Source: Haloechinothrix halophila YIM 93223 (GTDB lineage: Bacteria > Actinomycetota > Actinomycetes > Mycobacteriales > Pseudonocardiaceae). From it: 64,000 nucleotides of DNA. Both the position numbers and the translations under genes were made by a program. This document shows positions 51,716 to 60,039 of the stretch, in pieces; the stretch's first letter is position 1, and every line of letters starts with the position of its first letter. The stretch covers positions 4,987,502 to 5,051,501 of the forward strand of contig NZ_KI632509.1 in NCBI RefSeq assembly GCF_000504245.1. Direction: 5' to 3'. The notes under the pieces are model-generated. The model saw nothing but the letters and a program-made list of their open reading frames with translations, did no database searches and was not told the DNA's origin.

Positions 51716-53271
51716 GCGACTCCCTTGATGAGGTCGGCCGCCTTCTCCGCAGCCATGATCGTGGGCGCGTTCGTGTTCCCGCGCGGAACCGTCGGGAACA
51801 CCGAGGCGTCGACGACACGCAGACCCGGCACGTCGAACACACGCAGCTCGGGGTCAACGACCGAACCGATCGCGCACGTCGACGTCGGGTGATACAACGT
51901 CTGCCCGGCTCGTTGCGCCCAGGCAAGCACGTCCTCGTCGGAGTCCGAGGCGGGCGCGTCACCAAACGGTCCGGTCACGACGTCGGCCACCGCGGACTGC
52001 GCAGCGATCTCCCGCGCGATCCGGATTCCGGCGACGATGCAGTCACGGTCCTCGGCAGTCATCAGGTAGTTGTGCACGATCCGGGGCGCGGCGTCCGGGC
52101 GCGGCGAACGCAACGTCACCGCGCCGCGACTGGTCGGGGCCACCACGCACGGACCGAAGGCGAAGCCGTGCTCGGTGGGCGCACCAAGGCCCTCCTGGTG
52201 GAACAACACGGCAGCGGCATGGAACTGCACGTCCGGGGCGTCCAAGCCATCCCGGCTGCGGAAAAAGCCGCCCGCCTCACCGATGTTGGACGTCAGCGGG
52301 CCGCGCCCCTCGCTCTGCAGTAGCACGGCGTTGTCCGGACTCGCCGCGGTCATCAGCGACTCGACATCGGTACGGAAGTTCAGCAGCGTCATGTAGTGGT
52401 CCTGCAGGCCCTCGCCGACCGGCAGGTCGCGGACGACGTCGATACCGAAGGCGGACAGCGACGCGGCGGGCCCGACCCCGGACAGCATCAGCAGCTTCGG
52501 GGACTCGTAGGCGCCAGCGGACAGGATCACCTCACGTTCGGCGCGGACGGTCTCGACCCCGCCGCCGCGCTCCACCTCGACACCCGTCGCTCGGCCACCC
52601 TCGATGACCACGCGCTGCGCGCGAGCGGACGACAGCACGGTGAGGTTCGGCCGTTCGAGAGCAGGGTGCAGGTAGGCGACGGAGGTGCTGCAGCGCATGC
52701 CGCCGCGCTGCGTCAGCTGGTACCGCCCGACGCCGAACTGCGTCTCGCCGTTGAAGTCGTCGTTCCTCTTGTGGCCCGCCTGTTCGGCAGCGTCCACAAA
52801 GGCCGACGCCAGTGGGTGCTCTGACCGTCCGTCACTGACCGTCAGAGGCCCGCCGACACCGTGGAACTCGTCCTCGCCGCGCTGGTTGTCCTCGGAGCGC
52901 CGGAAATACGGCAGCACGTCGGTATACGACCAACCGGTGGCCCCTGCCGCTGCCCAGCCGTCGTAGTCGGCGCGATTACCCCGGATGTAGATCATCGCGT
53001 TCATCGAGCTGGAGCCGCCGAACATCTTGCCCCGAGGTAGGTAGGTCCGCCGACCGCCGATCCCGGGCTCCGGGTCGGAATCGAGGTCCCAGTCGAGGTC
53101 GCTCTTGAACAACTGCGGGAACGCGACGGGGACGTGGACCTCTTCCGCGGTGTCTGGGCCACCCGCTTCGATCAGCGCCACCTGTACGGTGGGGTCTTCC
53201 GACAGCCGCGCCGCCAGGACGGCACCCGCCGACCCCGCGCCGACGATGACGTAGTCGTAACTACTGCTCAT
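51712..53271 (-). CDS. GMC oxidoreductase (choline/alcohol dehydrogenase type), possible separate product
   Basis: 519 aa from internal ATG 53271, which has a good ribosome site (AGGGAGAA) 8 bases upstream. FAD-binding VIVGAGSAGAVLAARLSE, GMC signature EVILSAGAYESPKLLMLSG, the catalytic His in YHPTSTCAIG and a final Asn in NTNAPTIMAAEKA are all present. It oxidises a primary alcohol to the aldehyde, the natural substrate of the next gene. The independent ribosome site argues that it is, at least partly, made on its own. Confidence 0.8.
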   Translation of the reverse strand: MSSSYDYVIVGAGSAGAVLAARLSEDPTVQVALIEAGGPDTAEEVHVPVAFPQLFKSDLDWDLDSDPEPGIGGRRTYLPRGKMFGGSSSMNAMIYIRGNRADYDGWAAAGATGWSYTDVLPYFRRSEDNQRGEDEFHGVGGPLTVSDGRSEHPLASAFVDAAEQAGHKRNDDFNGETQFGVGRYQLTQRGGMRCSTSVAYLHPALERPNLTVLSSARAQRVVIEGGRATGVEVERGGGVETVRAEREVILSAGAYESPKLLMLSGVGPAASLSAFGIDVVRDLPVGEGLQDHYMTLLNFRTDVESLMTAASPDNAVLLQSEGRGPLTSNIGEAGGFFRSRDGLDAPDVQFHAAAVLFHQEGLGAPTEHGFAFGPCVVAPTSRGAVTLRSPRPDAAPRIVHNYLMTAEDRDCIVAGIRIAREIAAQSAVADVVTGPFGDAPASDSDEDVLAWAQRAGQTLYHPTSTCAIGSVVDPELRVFDVPGLRVVDASVFPTVPRGNTNAPTIMAAEKAADLIKGVA

Positions 53272-54261
53272 GGCTTCTCCCTTGGTTGAAGGACTGGTCG
53301 AGGTGCTGGGCGCGGTATCCGCCGACGCCGGACGCCGGGGTGAACGCGACGGCTCGAGGGTGTGGCGGAGGAAGTCGAGCTGGTCAGCCAGCACCTTCTG
53401 CTGCCACGGCCCGTGGTAGACGTCGAAGTGGTCGACCGGATACTCGATCAGTCGCGCCCGCTGTCCCGCCTTCTCGGCGGTCCGGCGCGCCGCATCGGGA
53501 GGCGCGACGCTGTCGTTGGCACCGACCTGCATCAGGACCGGGCAGGTCACGCGGGCCGCGAAGGTGGTGGGCCGGTTCAACCCGACCTTCAACGCCGCGC
53601 GGGCATGCACCTCGTTGCGCCAGGTAGGCCCGGCCAGCGCGGCACAGATGTTTTCGGCGTCCGGGGTGGGGATCACCGCCGCCGAGCCAGGAACACCCAC
53701 GATCGGCACCTGGTGCGCCCCCTGCCCGGTCAGGGCACGAGCAACGTCGAGCAGCCCGTGCCGGGTCGCGCGCAGCAACCGACCAACCCCGCCGGAGCGC
53801 GCGATATGCGCCAGTGTGGCGAGGCCGTCCGTCGCGGGTGTCATCGCGACGACCGCCGCGATGCGCCGGTCCTGTGCCGCGACCGCGATAGCATGGCCGG
53901 CGGAGTACGACGTCCCCCACAACACGATCCGGTCGGGGTCGACGCCCGCCTGGTGCCGGGCAGCCGCGATGGCCGCGTGGTAGTCCTGCCGCTGACGACG
54001 AACCGAGACGTCCTGACGGGGTGCGCCCTCGGAACTGCCGAAGCCCCGGTAGTCGAAGAGGAACACGTCGATACCGGCGTGGGCGAAGGCCTTGGCGTAG
54101 TCGAGCAGACCGGCGTCGCGGGTGCCGCCGAAGCCGTGCGCCATGACCACGCACGGTCGTCCGGCGGCACCGGCCAGCGCCTCGCTCTTGGCCGGGAGGT
54201 GCCAGGCAGCGCAGCGGACGCCGTGGCTGGGGAAGGTGATCTCGGTGGTCCGATTGGTCAT
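51712..54261 (-). CDS. Alpha/beta hydrolase fused in frame to a GMC oxidoreductase
   Basis: 849 aa from ATG 54261, 13 bases after the monooxygenase stop. Residues 1-300 form an alpha/beta hydrolase with VMAHGFGG, VLWGTSYSAGHA (catalytic Ser in G-T-S-Y-S) and His in PVDHFDVYHGPW. A Ser/Thr/Pro-rich linker of about 30 residues leads straight into the GMC domain, with no stop codon. The whole may be a two-domain enzyme that frees an alcohol and oxidises it, or two genes whose stop was lost. The long form from 54378 is not used. Confidence 0.65.
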   Translation of the reverse strand: MTNRTTEITFPSHGVRCAAWHLPAKSEALAGAAGRPCVVMAHGFGGTRDAGLLDYAKAFAHAGIDVFLFDYRGFGSSEGAPRQDVSVRRQRQDYHAAIAAARHQAGVDPDRIVLWGTSYSAGHAIAVAAQDRRIAAVVAMTPATDGLATLAHIARSGGVGRLLRATRHGLLDVARALTGQGAHQVPIVGVPGSAAVIPTPDAENICAALAGPTWRNEVHARAALKVGLNRPTTFAARVTCPVLMQVGANDSVAPPDAARRTAEKAGQRARLIEYPVDHFDVYHGPWQQKVLADQLDFLRHTLEPSRSPRRPASADTAPSTSTSPSTKGEAMSSSYDYVIVGAGSAGAVLAARLSEDPTVQVALIEAGGPDTAEEVHVPVAFPQLFKSDLDWDLDSDPEPGIGGRRTYLPRGKMFGGSSSMNAMIYIRGNRADYDGWAAAGATGWSYTDVLPYFRRSEDNQRGEDEFHGVGGPLTVSDGRSEHPLASAFVDAAEQAGHKRNDDFNGETQFGVGRYQLTQRGGMRCSTSVAYLHPALERPNLTVLSSARAQRVVIEGGRATGVEVERGGGVETVRAEREVILSAGAYESPKLLMLSGVGPAASLSAFGIDVVRDLPVGEGLQDHYMTLLNFRTDVESLMTAASPDNAVLLQSEGRGPLTSNIGEAGGFFRSRDGLDAPDVQFHAAAVLFHQEGLGAPTEHGFAFGPCVVAPTSRGAVTLRSPRPDAAPRIVHNYLMTAEDRDCIVAGIRIAREIAAQSAVADVVTGPFGDAPASDSDEDVLAWAQRAGQTLYHPTSTCAIGSVVDPELRVFDVPGLRVVDASVFPTVPRGNTNAPTIMAAEKAADLIKGVA

Positions 54262-54274
54262 GCCTTCGCTCCGA

Positions 54275-55768
54275 TCAGGACGCCAGCGCGGGAGACTGGA
54301 TGGTGGTGAAGGTGAGCGCGCTGTCGTCGACGGGTGCGTCGCGGAGCCGCTCGACGTCCTTTTCGTACGCGTGCTCAACCGTCCACGGGTCTCGTGTCCC
54401 TGCCCACGGGAAGTTGGCGATTCCTCGTTGGACGTAACCCGCGGTTAAGTCCATGTAGGGCACGCGCTCCATGTGCGGTGCGTCGAGCACCGGTTGGACG
54501 GTGTCGTAGCCGTGGGAGTCCATGTAGTCGAGCAGTCGGCAGAAGTGTTCGCAGACCAGGTCGACCTTCAACGTCCAGGAGAGGTTCGTGTAGCCGAGGG
54601 CGAACACCAGATTGGGCACGCCGGCGAGCATCATCGCTTTGTACGGCGCCCTGTCCGGGACGTTCACGGCCTGCCCGTCGACGCTGAGCTGGATCTTGCC
54701 GAACGGCGCTATGTTGAGCCCCGTCGCGGTCACGATGATGTCGGCGGCCAGTTCTTGGCCCGACTCGAGCTGGATGCCCGTCGTGGTGAACCGTTCGATC
54801 CGGTCGGTTACGACCGAGGCCCGTCCGGCCGAGATGGCCTTGAACAGATCGCCGTTCGGAACGATGCACAGCCGCTGGTCCCACGGCTTGTAGTTCGGGG
54901 TGAAATGGGTGTCGACGTCGAAGTGCTGGGGCAACTGTCTGCGCACCGCGGCGATCAGCAGCGTGCCCATCAGTTTCGGAGCGCGCCGACACGCCTTGAA
55001 GAGGCCTCGGGTGAGCATGATGTTCTTCCGCCGGATCACCCGGTGCGCGCGCTCGTAGCCGAGCACCGTGTTCAGCGCGTTGGCGATCGGATCTTCGGCA
55101 GGCAGCGACAGCACATAGCTCGGTGAGCGCTGCAGCATGGTGACGTGGCCTGCCTCGTCTGCCATCGCTGGGATCAGCGTGACCGCGGTCGCGCCGCTGC
55201 CGATCACCACGACGCGCTTGCCCGAGTAGTCCAGCTCCTCCGGCCAGTGCTGCGGGTGGATCACCGGGCCGTCGAAATCCTCGACACCGCTGAACTCTGG
55301 CGTGTACCCGGCCTCGTAGTCGTAGTAGCCGGTCCCCAGGAACAGGAACCGCGCCGTGAACGTGACGTTCTTACGGCTGCCGGATCGCTTGGCGGTGACG
55401 GTCCACAGCCCAGTTGCCGAGGAGAACTCCGCGCTGAGTACGCGGTGACCGAGACGGATGTGGTCGTCCAACCCGTTCTCGGTGATCGTCTCCCGCAGGT
55501 AGTTCTTGATGACGTGCCCGTCGGCGATCGCCTCGCGGTGGGTCCACGGCTTGAAGCCGAAGCCGAAGGTGGGCATGTCCGAGTCCGACCGGATACCGGG
55601 GTACTGGAACAGACTCCACGTACCCCCGATCTCGTTGCGCCCCTCAAGAATCGCGAACGACGTACCTGGGCGCCGCGCCTTGAGATGACTAGCCGCACCA
55701 ATCCCCGAGATTCCGGCACCGATGATCAACACATCGACGTGCTTGGCCTGCGTCCGGCTCCTGCTCAT
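54275..55768 (-). CDS. Baeyer-Villiger-type flavin monooxygenase
   Basis: 497 aa from ATG 55768. Two Rossmann motifs, IIGAGISGIGAAS near residue 15 and VVVIGSGATAVTLIP near residue 180, with the fingerprint F-x-G-x3-H-x3-W-P between them (FDGPVIHPQHWP). The arrangement is that of NADPH/FAD-dependent type I Baeyer-Villiger enzymes, which turn ketones into esters or lactones. It is the first gene of the minus-strand operon that continues through the hydrolase, alcohol and aldehyde dehydrogenases and the Mce importer. Confidence 0.88.
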   Translation of the reverse strand: MSRSRTQAKHVDVLIIGAGISGIGAASHLKARRPGTSFAILEGRNEIGGTWSLFQYPGIRSDSDMPTFGFGFKPWTHREAIADGHVIKNYLRETITENGLDDHIRLGHRVLSAEFSSATGLWTVTAKRSGSRKNVTFTARFLFLGTGYYDYEAGYTPEFSGVEDFDGPVIHPQHWPEELDYSGKRVVVIGSGATAVTLIPAMADEAGHVTMLQRSPSYVLSLPAEDPIANALNTVLGYERAHRVIRRKNIMLTRGLFKACRRAPKLMGTLLIAAVRRQLPQHFDVDTHFTPNYKPWDQRLCIVPNGDLFKAISAGRASVVTDRIERFTTTGIQLESGQELAADIIVTATGLNIAPFGKIQLSVDGQAVNVPDRAPYKAMMLAGVPNLVFALGYTNLSWTLKVDLVCEHFCRLLDYMDSHGYDTVQPVLDAPHMERVPYMDLTAGYVQRGIANFPWAGTRDPWTVEHAYEKDVERLRDAPVDDSALTFTTIQSPALAS

Positions 55769-55874
55769 ACGGGTTGCCACTGAAGTCTCCGAGTCCTCGT
55801 TCCGACGCTGTCGCCGTGTCACGCGGTGAGTCCGCAACCTGCGTCGACGAAGCGAACGATAGATTAACTAAATC

Positions 55875-55889
55875 TCGAATCGAGTTTGA
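55875..55889. promoter_or_regulatory. TetR-type operator in the monooxygenase/tetR divergent region
   Basis: TCGAATCGAGTTTGA, whose 5' half extends to the perfect palindrome CTCGA-A-TCGAG (55874-55884). It lies between the divergent monooxygenase (55768) and TetR (55957) genes. The same 15-mer recurs at 62857-62871. Confidence 0.65.
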
Positions 55890-55956
55890 CTTTATGGTGC
55901 GAGTCACGTTGCTGTCAACCTCTCGTCGACCCCACACGCTGATACGATTTCGAATC

Positions 55957-56583
55957 ATGTTCGAGAAAACGTCGACCGCGGAGGCGCCCGCACGACCGGG
56001 CGCGGTCCTGCAGCGCCGCGGTGTAGAGCGGGTGCAGGCCATCCTCAACGCCGCTGAGGAACTACTCGCTGAGCAGGGATACCAAGCCGCCACTCTCAAG
56101 GCGGTCGGTGAACGGGCTGGTATCCCGACCGCGTCGGTCTACCACTACTTCGCCGACCGGCATCAGGTCGAGACCAAACTCATGCAACGCCATCTCAGCG
56201 CACTCGGCGAGCGCGTCGACGCTGCGTTTGACGACCCCTCGCTGCACACAGTTCGCGATGGTGTCGACGCCACTATCGACCCGATGCTCGACTACTTCCG
56301 CGAGTTCCCAAGCTGTGCCGAGCTGTGGTTCGCGGGGCGCCATGAGGAACTTGCCGAACTGGTGCAGACGTTCGACAGGGCGAAGGCAGAGCGACTCTGG
56401 CACCTGTTCATCGACCGGAATCTCCTCGCGGCCGACACCCCGCTTCGCGTCCTGCAGCTCGCCTTCGAGGCAGGCAGCCGACTGTTCGACATCGCCTTCC
56501 AGGCCTCCCCCACCGGCGACGAGTCCACGATGGACGAAGCACGCCGCCTCGTCACCGCCTACCTCGAGACGTACGCCCCGTAA
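55957..56583 (+). CDS. TetR-type regulator
   Basis: 208 aa from ATG 55957. N-terminal HTH: ILNAAEELLAEQGYQAATLK, ERAGIPTASVYHYFADRHQV. The ligand-binding half is helical. Upstream in-frame sequence to 55774 is not protein-like. The gene is divergent from the monooxygenase operon, the usual layout for TetR repressors of catabolic genes. Confidence 0.9.
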   Translation: MFEKTSTAEAPARPGAVLQRRGVERVQAILNAAEELLAEQGYQAATLKAVGERAGIPTASVYHYFADRHQVETKLMQRHLSALGERVDAAFDDPSLHTVRDGVDATIDPMLDYFREFPSCAELWFAGRHEELAELVQTFDRAKAERLWHLFIDRNLLAADTPLRVLQLAFEAGSRLFDIAFQASPTGDESTMDEARRLVTAYLETYAP

Positions 56584-56585
56584 GC

Positions 56586-56634
56586 CCCGCGCCGCCGTCA
56601 GGCCGGAGATACCGGCCCCGATGACGACGACGCA
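56586..56634 (-). pseudogene. Fragment of a flavoprotein Rossmann motif
   Basis: The minus strand encodes VVVIGAGISGLTAARG, the FAD-binding N-terminus shared with amine oxidases such as the gene at 58019, and nothing else of the enzyme remains. It sits between the tetR stop and a hairpin. Confidence 0.5.
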
Positions 56635-56665
56635 CGCCGAAGCCGCCCGCGGCGGCTTCGGCGTG
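56633..56665. terminator. Hairpin between converging tetR and reductase genes
   Basis: Perfect 15-bp stem CACGCCGAAGCCGCC/GGCGGCTTCGGCGTG with a 3-base loop. It lacks a T tract but is placed to stop both converging transcripts. Confidence 0.65.
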
Positions 56666-56682
56666 CACAGGGGTCACCTGGG

Positions 56683-57981
56683 TCATGCGCCTGTCGCTGC
56701 CACCGGCGCCGGGCGCGACACGGCCGAACTCGGTGTCACGACCGACTCGACAATCTCGTGGGGCTGAGCCCCGGTCAGCTCCAGCTTGGCGTAGAAGGCC
56801 TCGGGGTCGGCCCAGTCCTCCGGCGCCAGCACGCCCGCCAGGCCACCTAGGCCGTCGAGCGCGAGCATCATGAACGCGGCGGTGGCGGCACCGGTCATCG
56901 CGGCCATGCTGGTCACGAAGGTGCCTGGGCCACTGACCGGCAGGCGGCGGACGGAGACCACGCGTTGTCCGTCGCGAGTGCCGGTCAGGCGGGTGTAGTT
57001 GATCCCGCGGTAGGTGTAGTGCTTGCGGCGAAGGCCATCGGCGAGGTACCGCAGCACCTCGCCGCGTCCTACCTCACCGCGACGCACCTGGCCCCAGATA
57101 CCGGCCAGCGCGTGGCGCCAGCCCTTCGCGTTGCCGCGGCCGTCGGTCATGATGTCGTCGAGGAAGTCGATGGCCTCTTCCATCGTCATCGCGCCCTTCT
57201 GCACCGCGACGCCGATGCCACGCAGGATGCCGTTCACCGGCTGCGGGTCCAGCGATCCGAGGACGCGGATCCGCTGCGCGTCCGGCCAGCGGCGGGGCAT
57301 GGTCACGGCTTCGGGATGGGCGGACTCATACAGGCGGAAGTCGCCGAGCGTGTTGCCCAGCGGCAGAACGTCGGTCTCGACGAACGTCTCGTGCATCACC
57401 CGCTGCCCGTGTTCCCAGGTCACGCAGGGCCCCGCGGCGATGTGCACCGCGTGCTCCAGCACCGCGCGGCCGTACGGGTGCGGCCGCTCGTCCCCGGTCA
57501 CCCAGCAGACGTCGATGCGCTCGACGGTGTCGAGGTCACGTGCGGCGTCGGCGGTCATCACGTTGGTCAGGCCGGGAGACGCGCCGCAGCCGAGCAGGAT
57601 CGGCACGCCAGCCTTCCGCGCGCGGTCGTGGAGGGCGAGCGCGGCCTCGGTGCTCTCGACGTCGTCGTCGAAGTCGAGGTAGGGAGCCTTGGCTTCGAGG
57701 CACGCCTCGATGACCGGCTCGGACGTACGGATGTAGGGCCCAGCACCCAGGACGACGAGCGCGGCGCCATCGACCACCTTGCGGAGATCCGTGCGGTCGA
57801 ACAGATCCAGTCGCCGGGTCGTGGCCCGCCCGGCGGGCAGGCTCCTGGCCAGTGACTCGAGCGTTTCTGGTCGGATGTCACACAGCTCAAGCTTCCAGTC
57901 GCCGCCCGCCTTGGCGAAGCGCTCGATCGCCACGCGGCACATCTCGCCCGCGGCTCCAATGAAGACGATTCGCTTGGTCAT
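56683..57981 (-). CDS. Saccharopine-dehydrogenase-like NAD(P) oxidoreductase
   Basis: 432 aa from ATG 57981. N-terminal Rossmann fold (KRIVFIGAAGEMCRVAIERF; the G-x2-G-x-M form typical of the family) and DIRPETLESLA. The substrate half contains LGCGASPGLTNVMTADAA. It reduces or oxidises an imine- or enoyl-type substrate. It is the second gene after the amine oxidase (37 bases from its stop), so the two are probably one operon. Confidence 0.82.
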   Translation of the reverse strand: MTKRIVFIGAAGEMCRVAIERFAKAGGDWKLELCDIRPETLESLARSLPAGRATTRRLDLFDRTDLRKVVDGAALVVLGAGPYIRTSEPVIEACLEAKAPYLDFDDDVESTEAALALHDRARKAGVPILLGCGASPGLTNVMTADAARDLDTVERIDVCWVTGDERPHPYGRAVLEHAVHIAAGPCVTWEHGQRVMHETFVETDVLPLGNTLGDFRLYESAHPEAVTMPRRWPDAQRIRVLGSLDPQPVNGILRGIGVAVQKGAMTMEEAIDFLDDIMTDGRGNAKGWRHALAGIWGQVRRGEVGRGEVLRYLADGLRRKHYTYRGINYTRLTGTRDGQRVVSVRRLPVSGPGTFVTSMAAMTGAATAAFMMLALDGLGGLAGVLAPEDWADPEAFYAKLELTGAQPHEIVESVVTPSSAVSRPAPVAATGA

Positions 57982-58018
57982 GGTTCTCCTCGATTTCTTG
58001 TTGGTGGTGCTGCCGTTG

Positions 58019-59509
58019 TCAGAGCGCATCGCGAACCTCCCGCGCGGCGCGCTCGGCGGCCCGGACCGCGCCGTCCATGTAGCCGCCGTTGATGTCGCCC
58101 GTTTCCGTGCCCGCCCAGTGGATCGGGCCCACTGGCTCACTGACGGCGTTCGTGTATCGGGTGGTGACGCCGGGTGCCCGCGTGGCGATGCACCCGTTGA
58201 TCCAGGGCTCGTCGACCCAGTCCTTTTCGAGGTAGTCGATGGGGTGCGCCGCCTGCTGCCCGAACAACGTGGTGAGCGCGTTGAGGAACGCGCCCCGGCG
58301 GGCGTCGCGATCGCTGAGGATCGCTTCGTTCCACTTGAGACCGTCGCCCGCGCCTGCCGTGCCGATGAAGGTCAGCAGGATGCCGAGGCTGCCGTCGGGC
58401 GGCGAGTTGTCGATGACGTAGGGTGCGATCGGAATGTCGGTCAGCGCCTGCCCACTGAAGCCCATGTCACGCCAGAACGGCGTGTCGTAGACCGCGAACA
58501 GCTTGCTCATGGTGCCGTTGCGCCACTTGGTCTGCAGAACTCCGCGTCGGATCGGAAGCTCCGGTGTGAAGGCGATGCGATCGGCGTCCGCCGGTGTCAT
58601 CGCGATGATCACGCGTTGGCATCGTGCCTCGACGCGCTCCGAGGTCACGACGACGCCGCCGTCCTCCTGCCGGATCTCGGTGACCGGCGAGTCGAGAACG
58701 ACCCGCCGTCCGAGGTTCTCCGCCATCCGCCGCGAGATCAGCTCGGAGCCACCGACGATGCGCGACTCCTGTGCGCCGCCGGTCACGGTGAACATGTGCT
58801 CGATCCCGCCGGACGCCCGGATCATCTGCAAGGACCGCAGGAAGGACGTCTCGTGCAGGTCCTCACCGAAGATGGTGGTGAATCCCAGCGTCAGCAACCA
58901 CTTGGCCTCGGCGCTGACCGAGTTCGAGTCGATCCACCCCCCGAAGGTCATGCCGTCCCAGGTGAGGGCGTTGTCGGCCGTCCACGGCTTGTCGACCGGG
59001 ACGGTCGAGGCCATCTGCTCCAGCCTCTCCTGCATCTGGGTGAAGTCCACGATCGCGTCCGGTCCGAGCGGCGGGATGGTGCCCGAGGTGTAGGTCTGCT
59101 GGTTGCCGTCGCGCAGGTAGATGTGGTTGCCGTCGATGTAGGTCTTGAACGTCTTCAGGCCGAGCTCGTCGATCAACGCGAGGACCCGGTCCTGACCCGG
59201 CCCGACGTACTGTCCGCCTGCCTCGGTGATCACCCCGTCGGCGACGTCCATATTGATCGCCCGGCCGCCGACGTGGTCGCTCGCCTCAAGCACCAGGACT
59301 GACCCAATTCCGGATTGGACCAGGCGGCGTGCCGCCGTCAAGCCGGAAATCCCGGCACCGACGACGACCACGTCGGCAGTGGTACGCGACGCCGCAGCAG
59401 CGGCGGGCATCGGTCCCGAGGTGAGTCCCACGGCGGCAGCGGCCCCGCCGGCCACAAGCACTCCGCGCCGCGACACCTTGCCTGCGCTGTGATTCCCAGT
59501 ATCGCTCAC
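58019..59509 (-). CDS. Tat-exported flavin amine oxidase
   Basis: 496 aa. A twin-arginine signal (VSRRGVLVAGGAAAAVGL) precedes an FAD domain (VVVVGAGISGLTAARRLVQS, then GGRAINMDV) and the C-terminal signature GPIHWAGTETGD with GGYMDGAVRAAERAA. A flavin monoamine oxidase type enzyme working outside the membrane on primary or cyclic amines. Variant operator half-sites lie 20-40 bases upstream. Confidence 0.88.
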   Translation of the reverse strand: MSDTGNHSAGKVSRRGVLVAGGAAAAVGLTSGPMPAAAAASRTTADVVVVGAGISGLTAARRLVQSGIGSVLVLEASDHVGGRAINMDVADGVITEAGGQYVGPGQDRVLALIDELGLKTFKTYIDGNHIYLRDGNQQTYTSGTIPPLGPDAIVDFTQMQERLEQMASTVPVDKPWTADNALTWDGMTFGGWIDSNSVSAEAKWLLTLGFTTIFGEDLHETSFLRSLQMIRASGGIEHMFTVTGGAQESRIVGGSELISRRMAENLGRRVVLDSPVTEIRQEDGGVVVTSERVEARCQRVIIAMTPADADRIAFTPELPIRRGVLQTKWRNGTMSKLFAVYDTPFWRDMGFSGQALTDIPIAPYVIDNSPPDGSLGILLTFIGTAGAGDGLKWNEAILSDRDARRGAFLNALTTLFGQQAAHPIDYLEKDWVDEPWINGCIATRAPGVTTRYTNAVSEPVGPIHWAGTETGDINGGYMDGAVRAAERAAREVRDAL

Positions 59510-59529
59510 GAGTCACTCCTTACTAGATA

Positions 59530-59549
59530 TCGAATCAATATTGAGTTTG
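59530..59549. promoter_or_regulatory. Split TetR-type operator before the amine oxidase
   Basis: TCGAATC (59530-59536) and GAGTTTG (59543-59549) are the two halves of the 15-mer at 55875 and 62857, but AATATT lies between them. The centre TCAATATTGA is itself a perfect palindrome. Confidence 0.5.
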
Positions 59550-59597
59550 TCGATGCTGGTCAGCTCGACGCTGTGACGCCGAGGCGCGGTACGGGCC

Positions 59598-60038
59598 TCA
59601 CTCCGCCCTGCGGTGCAGGCGATCCGACATCCGGTCGACCGCCCACATGGCGCGCAACGCCGGAGCGCTGAAGATCGGTGCGGGAGCGAATCGCGGCCGC
59701 TGTCGCCACACGGCGCGGAGGTCCTCGTGGAGCTCATCGCCAGCGAGCCGGTCACCGAGCAACGTGCCGAGGTACGGCGCCTGGGCGAGGCCGTGGCCGT
59801 TGCAGCCGATGGTGTAGAAGACGTTCTTCGCGGCCTCTCCTGCGACCGGCAACCACGGCGGTGTCATCGCGATCCACCCTCCCCACGCCCGCTCCAGTGC
59901 GACGTCGCGCAGCGACGGGAACCGGGTGTGGAAGCCGCGAGCGATGTCGCAGGTGAGCTCGCCCTCGAGCGCCGACGTGACATCAGTGAGCGGATCTACC
60001 CAACCAGACGCTGAGTAGGTGGCTACCTCCCTAGCCAT
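59598..60038 (-). pseudogene. FAD-dependent amine/amino-acid oxidase, C-terminal fragment
   Basis: About 146 aa from ATG 60038. The segment FHTRFPSLRDVALERAWGGW through CNGHGLAQAPYLGTLLGDRL matches the edge gene 63292-64000 almost throughout. Only the C-terminal substrate-domain half is present; the FAD-binding N-terminus is missing. The stop of the imine reductase lies 2 bases before it. Probably a relic of a duplication. Confidence 0.7.
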
Positions 60039-60039
60039 G

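Noticed and set aside
54261-54378. Longer start of the hydrolase-GMC protein at 54378
   Set aside because: The extra residues are Ser/Thr/Arg-rich and overlap the monooxygenase 3' end; ATG 54261 starts the recognisable hydrolase.
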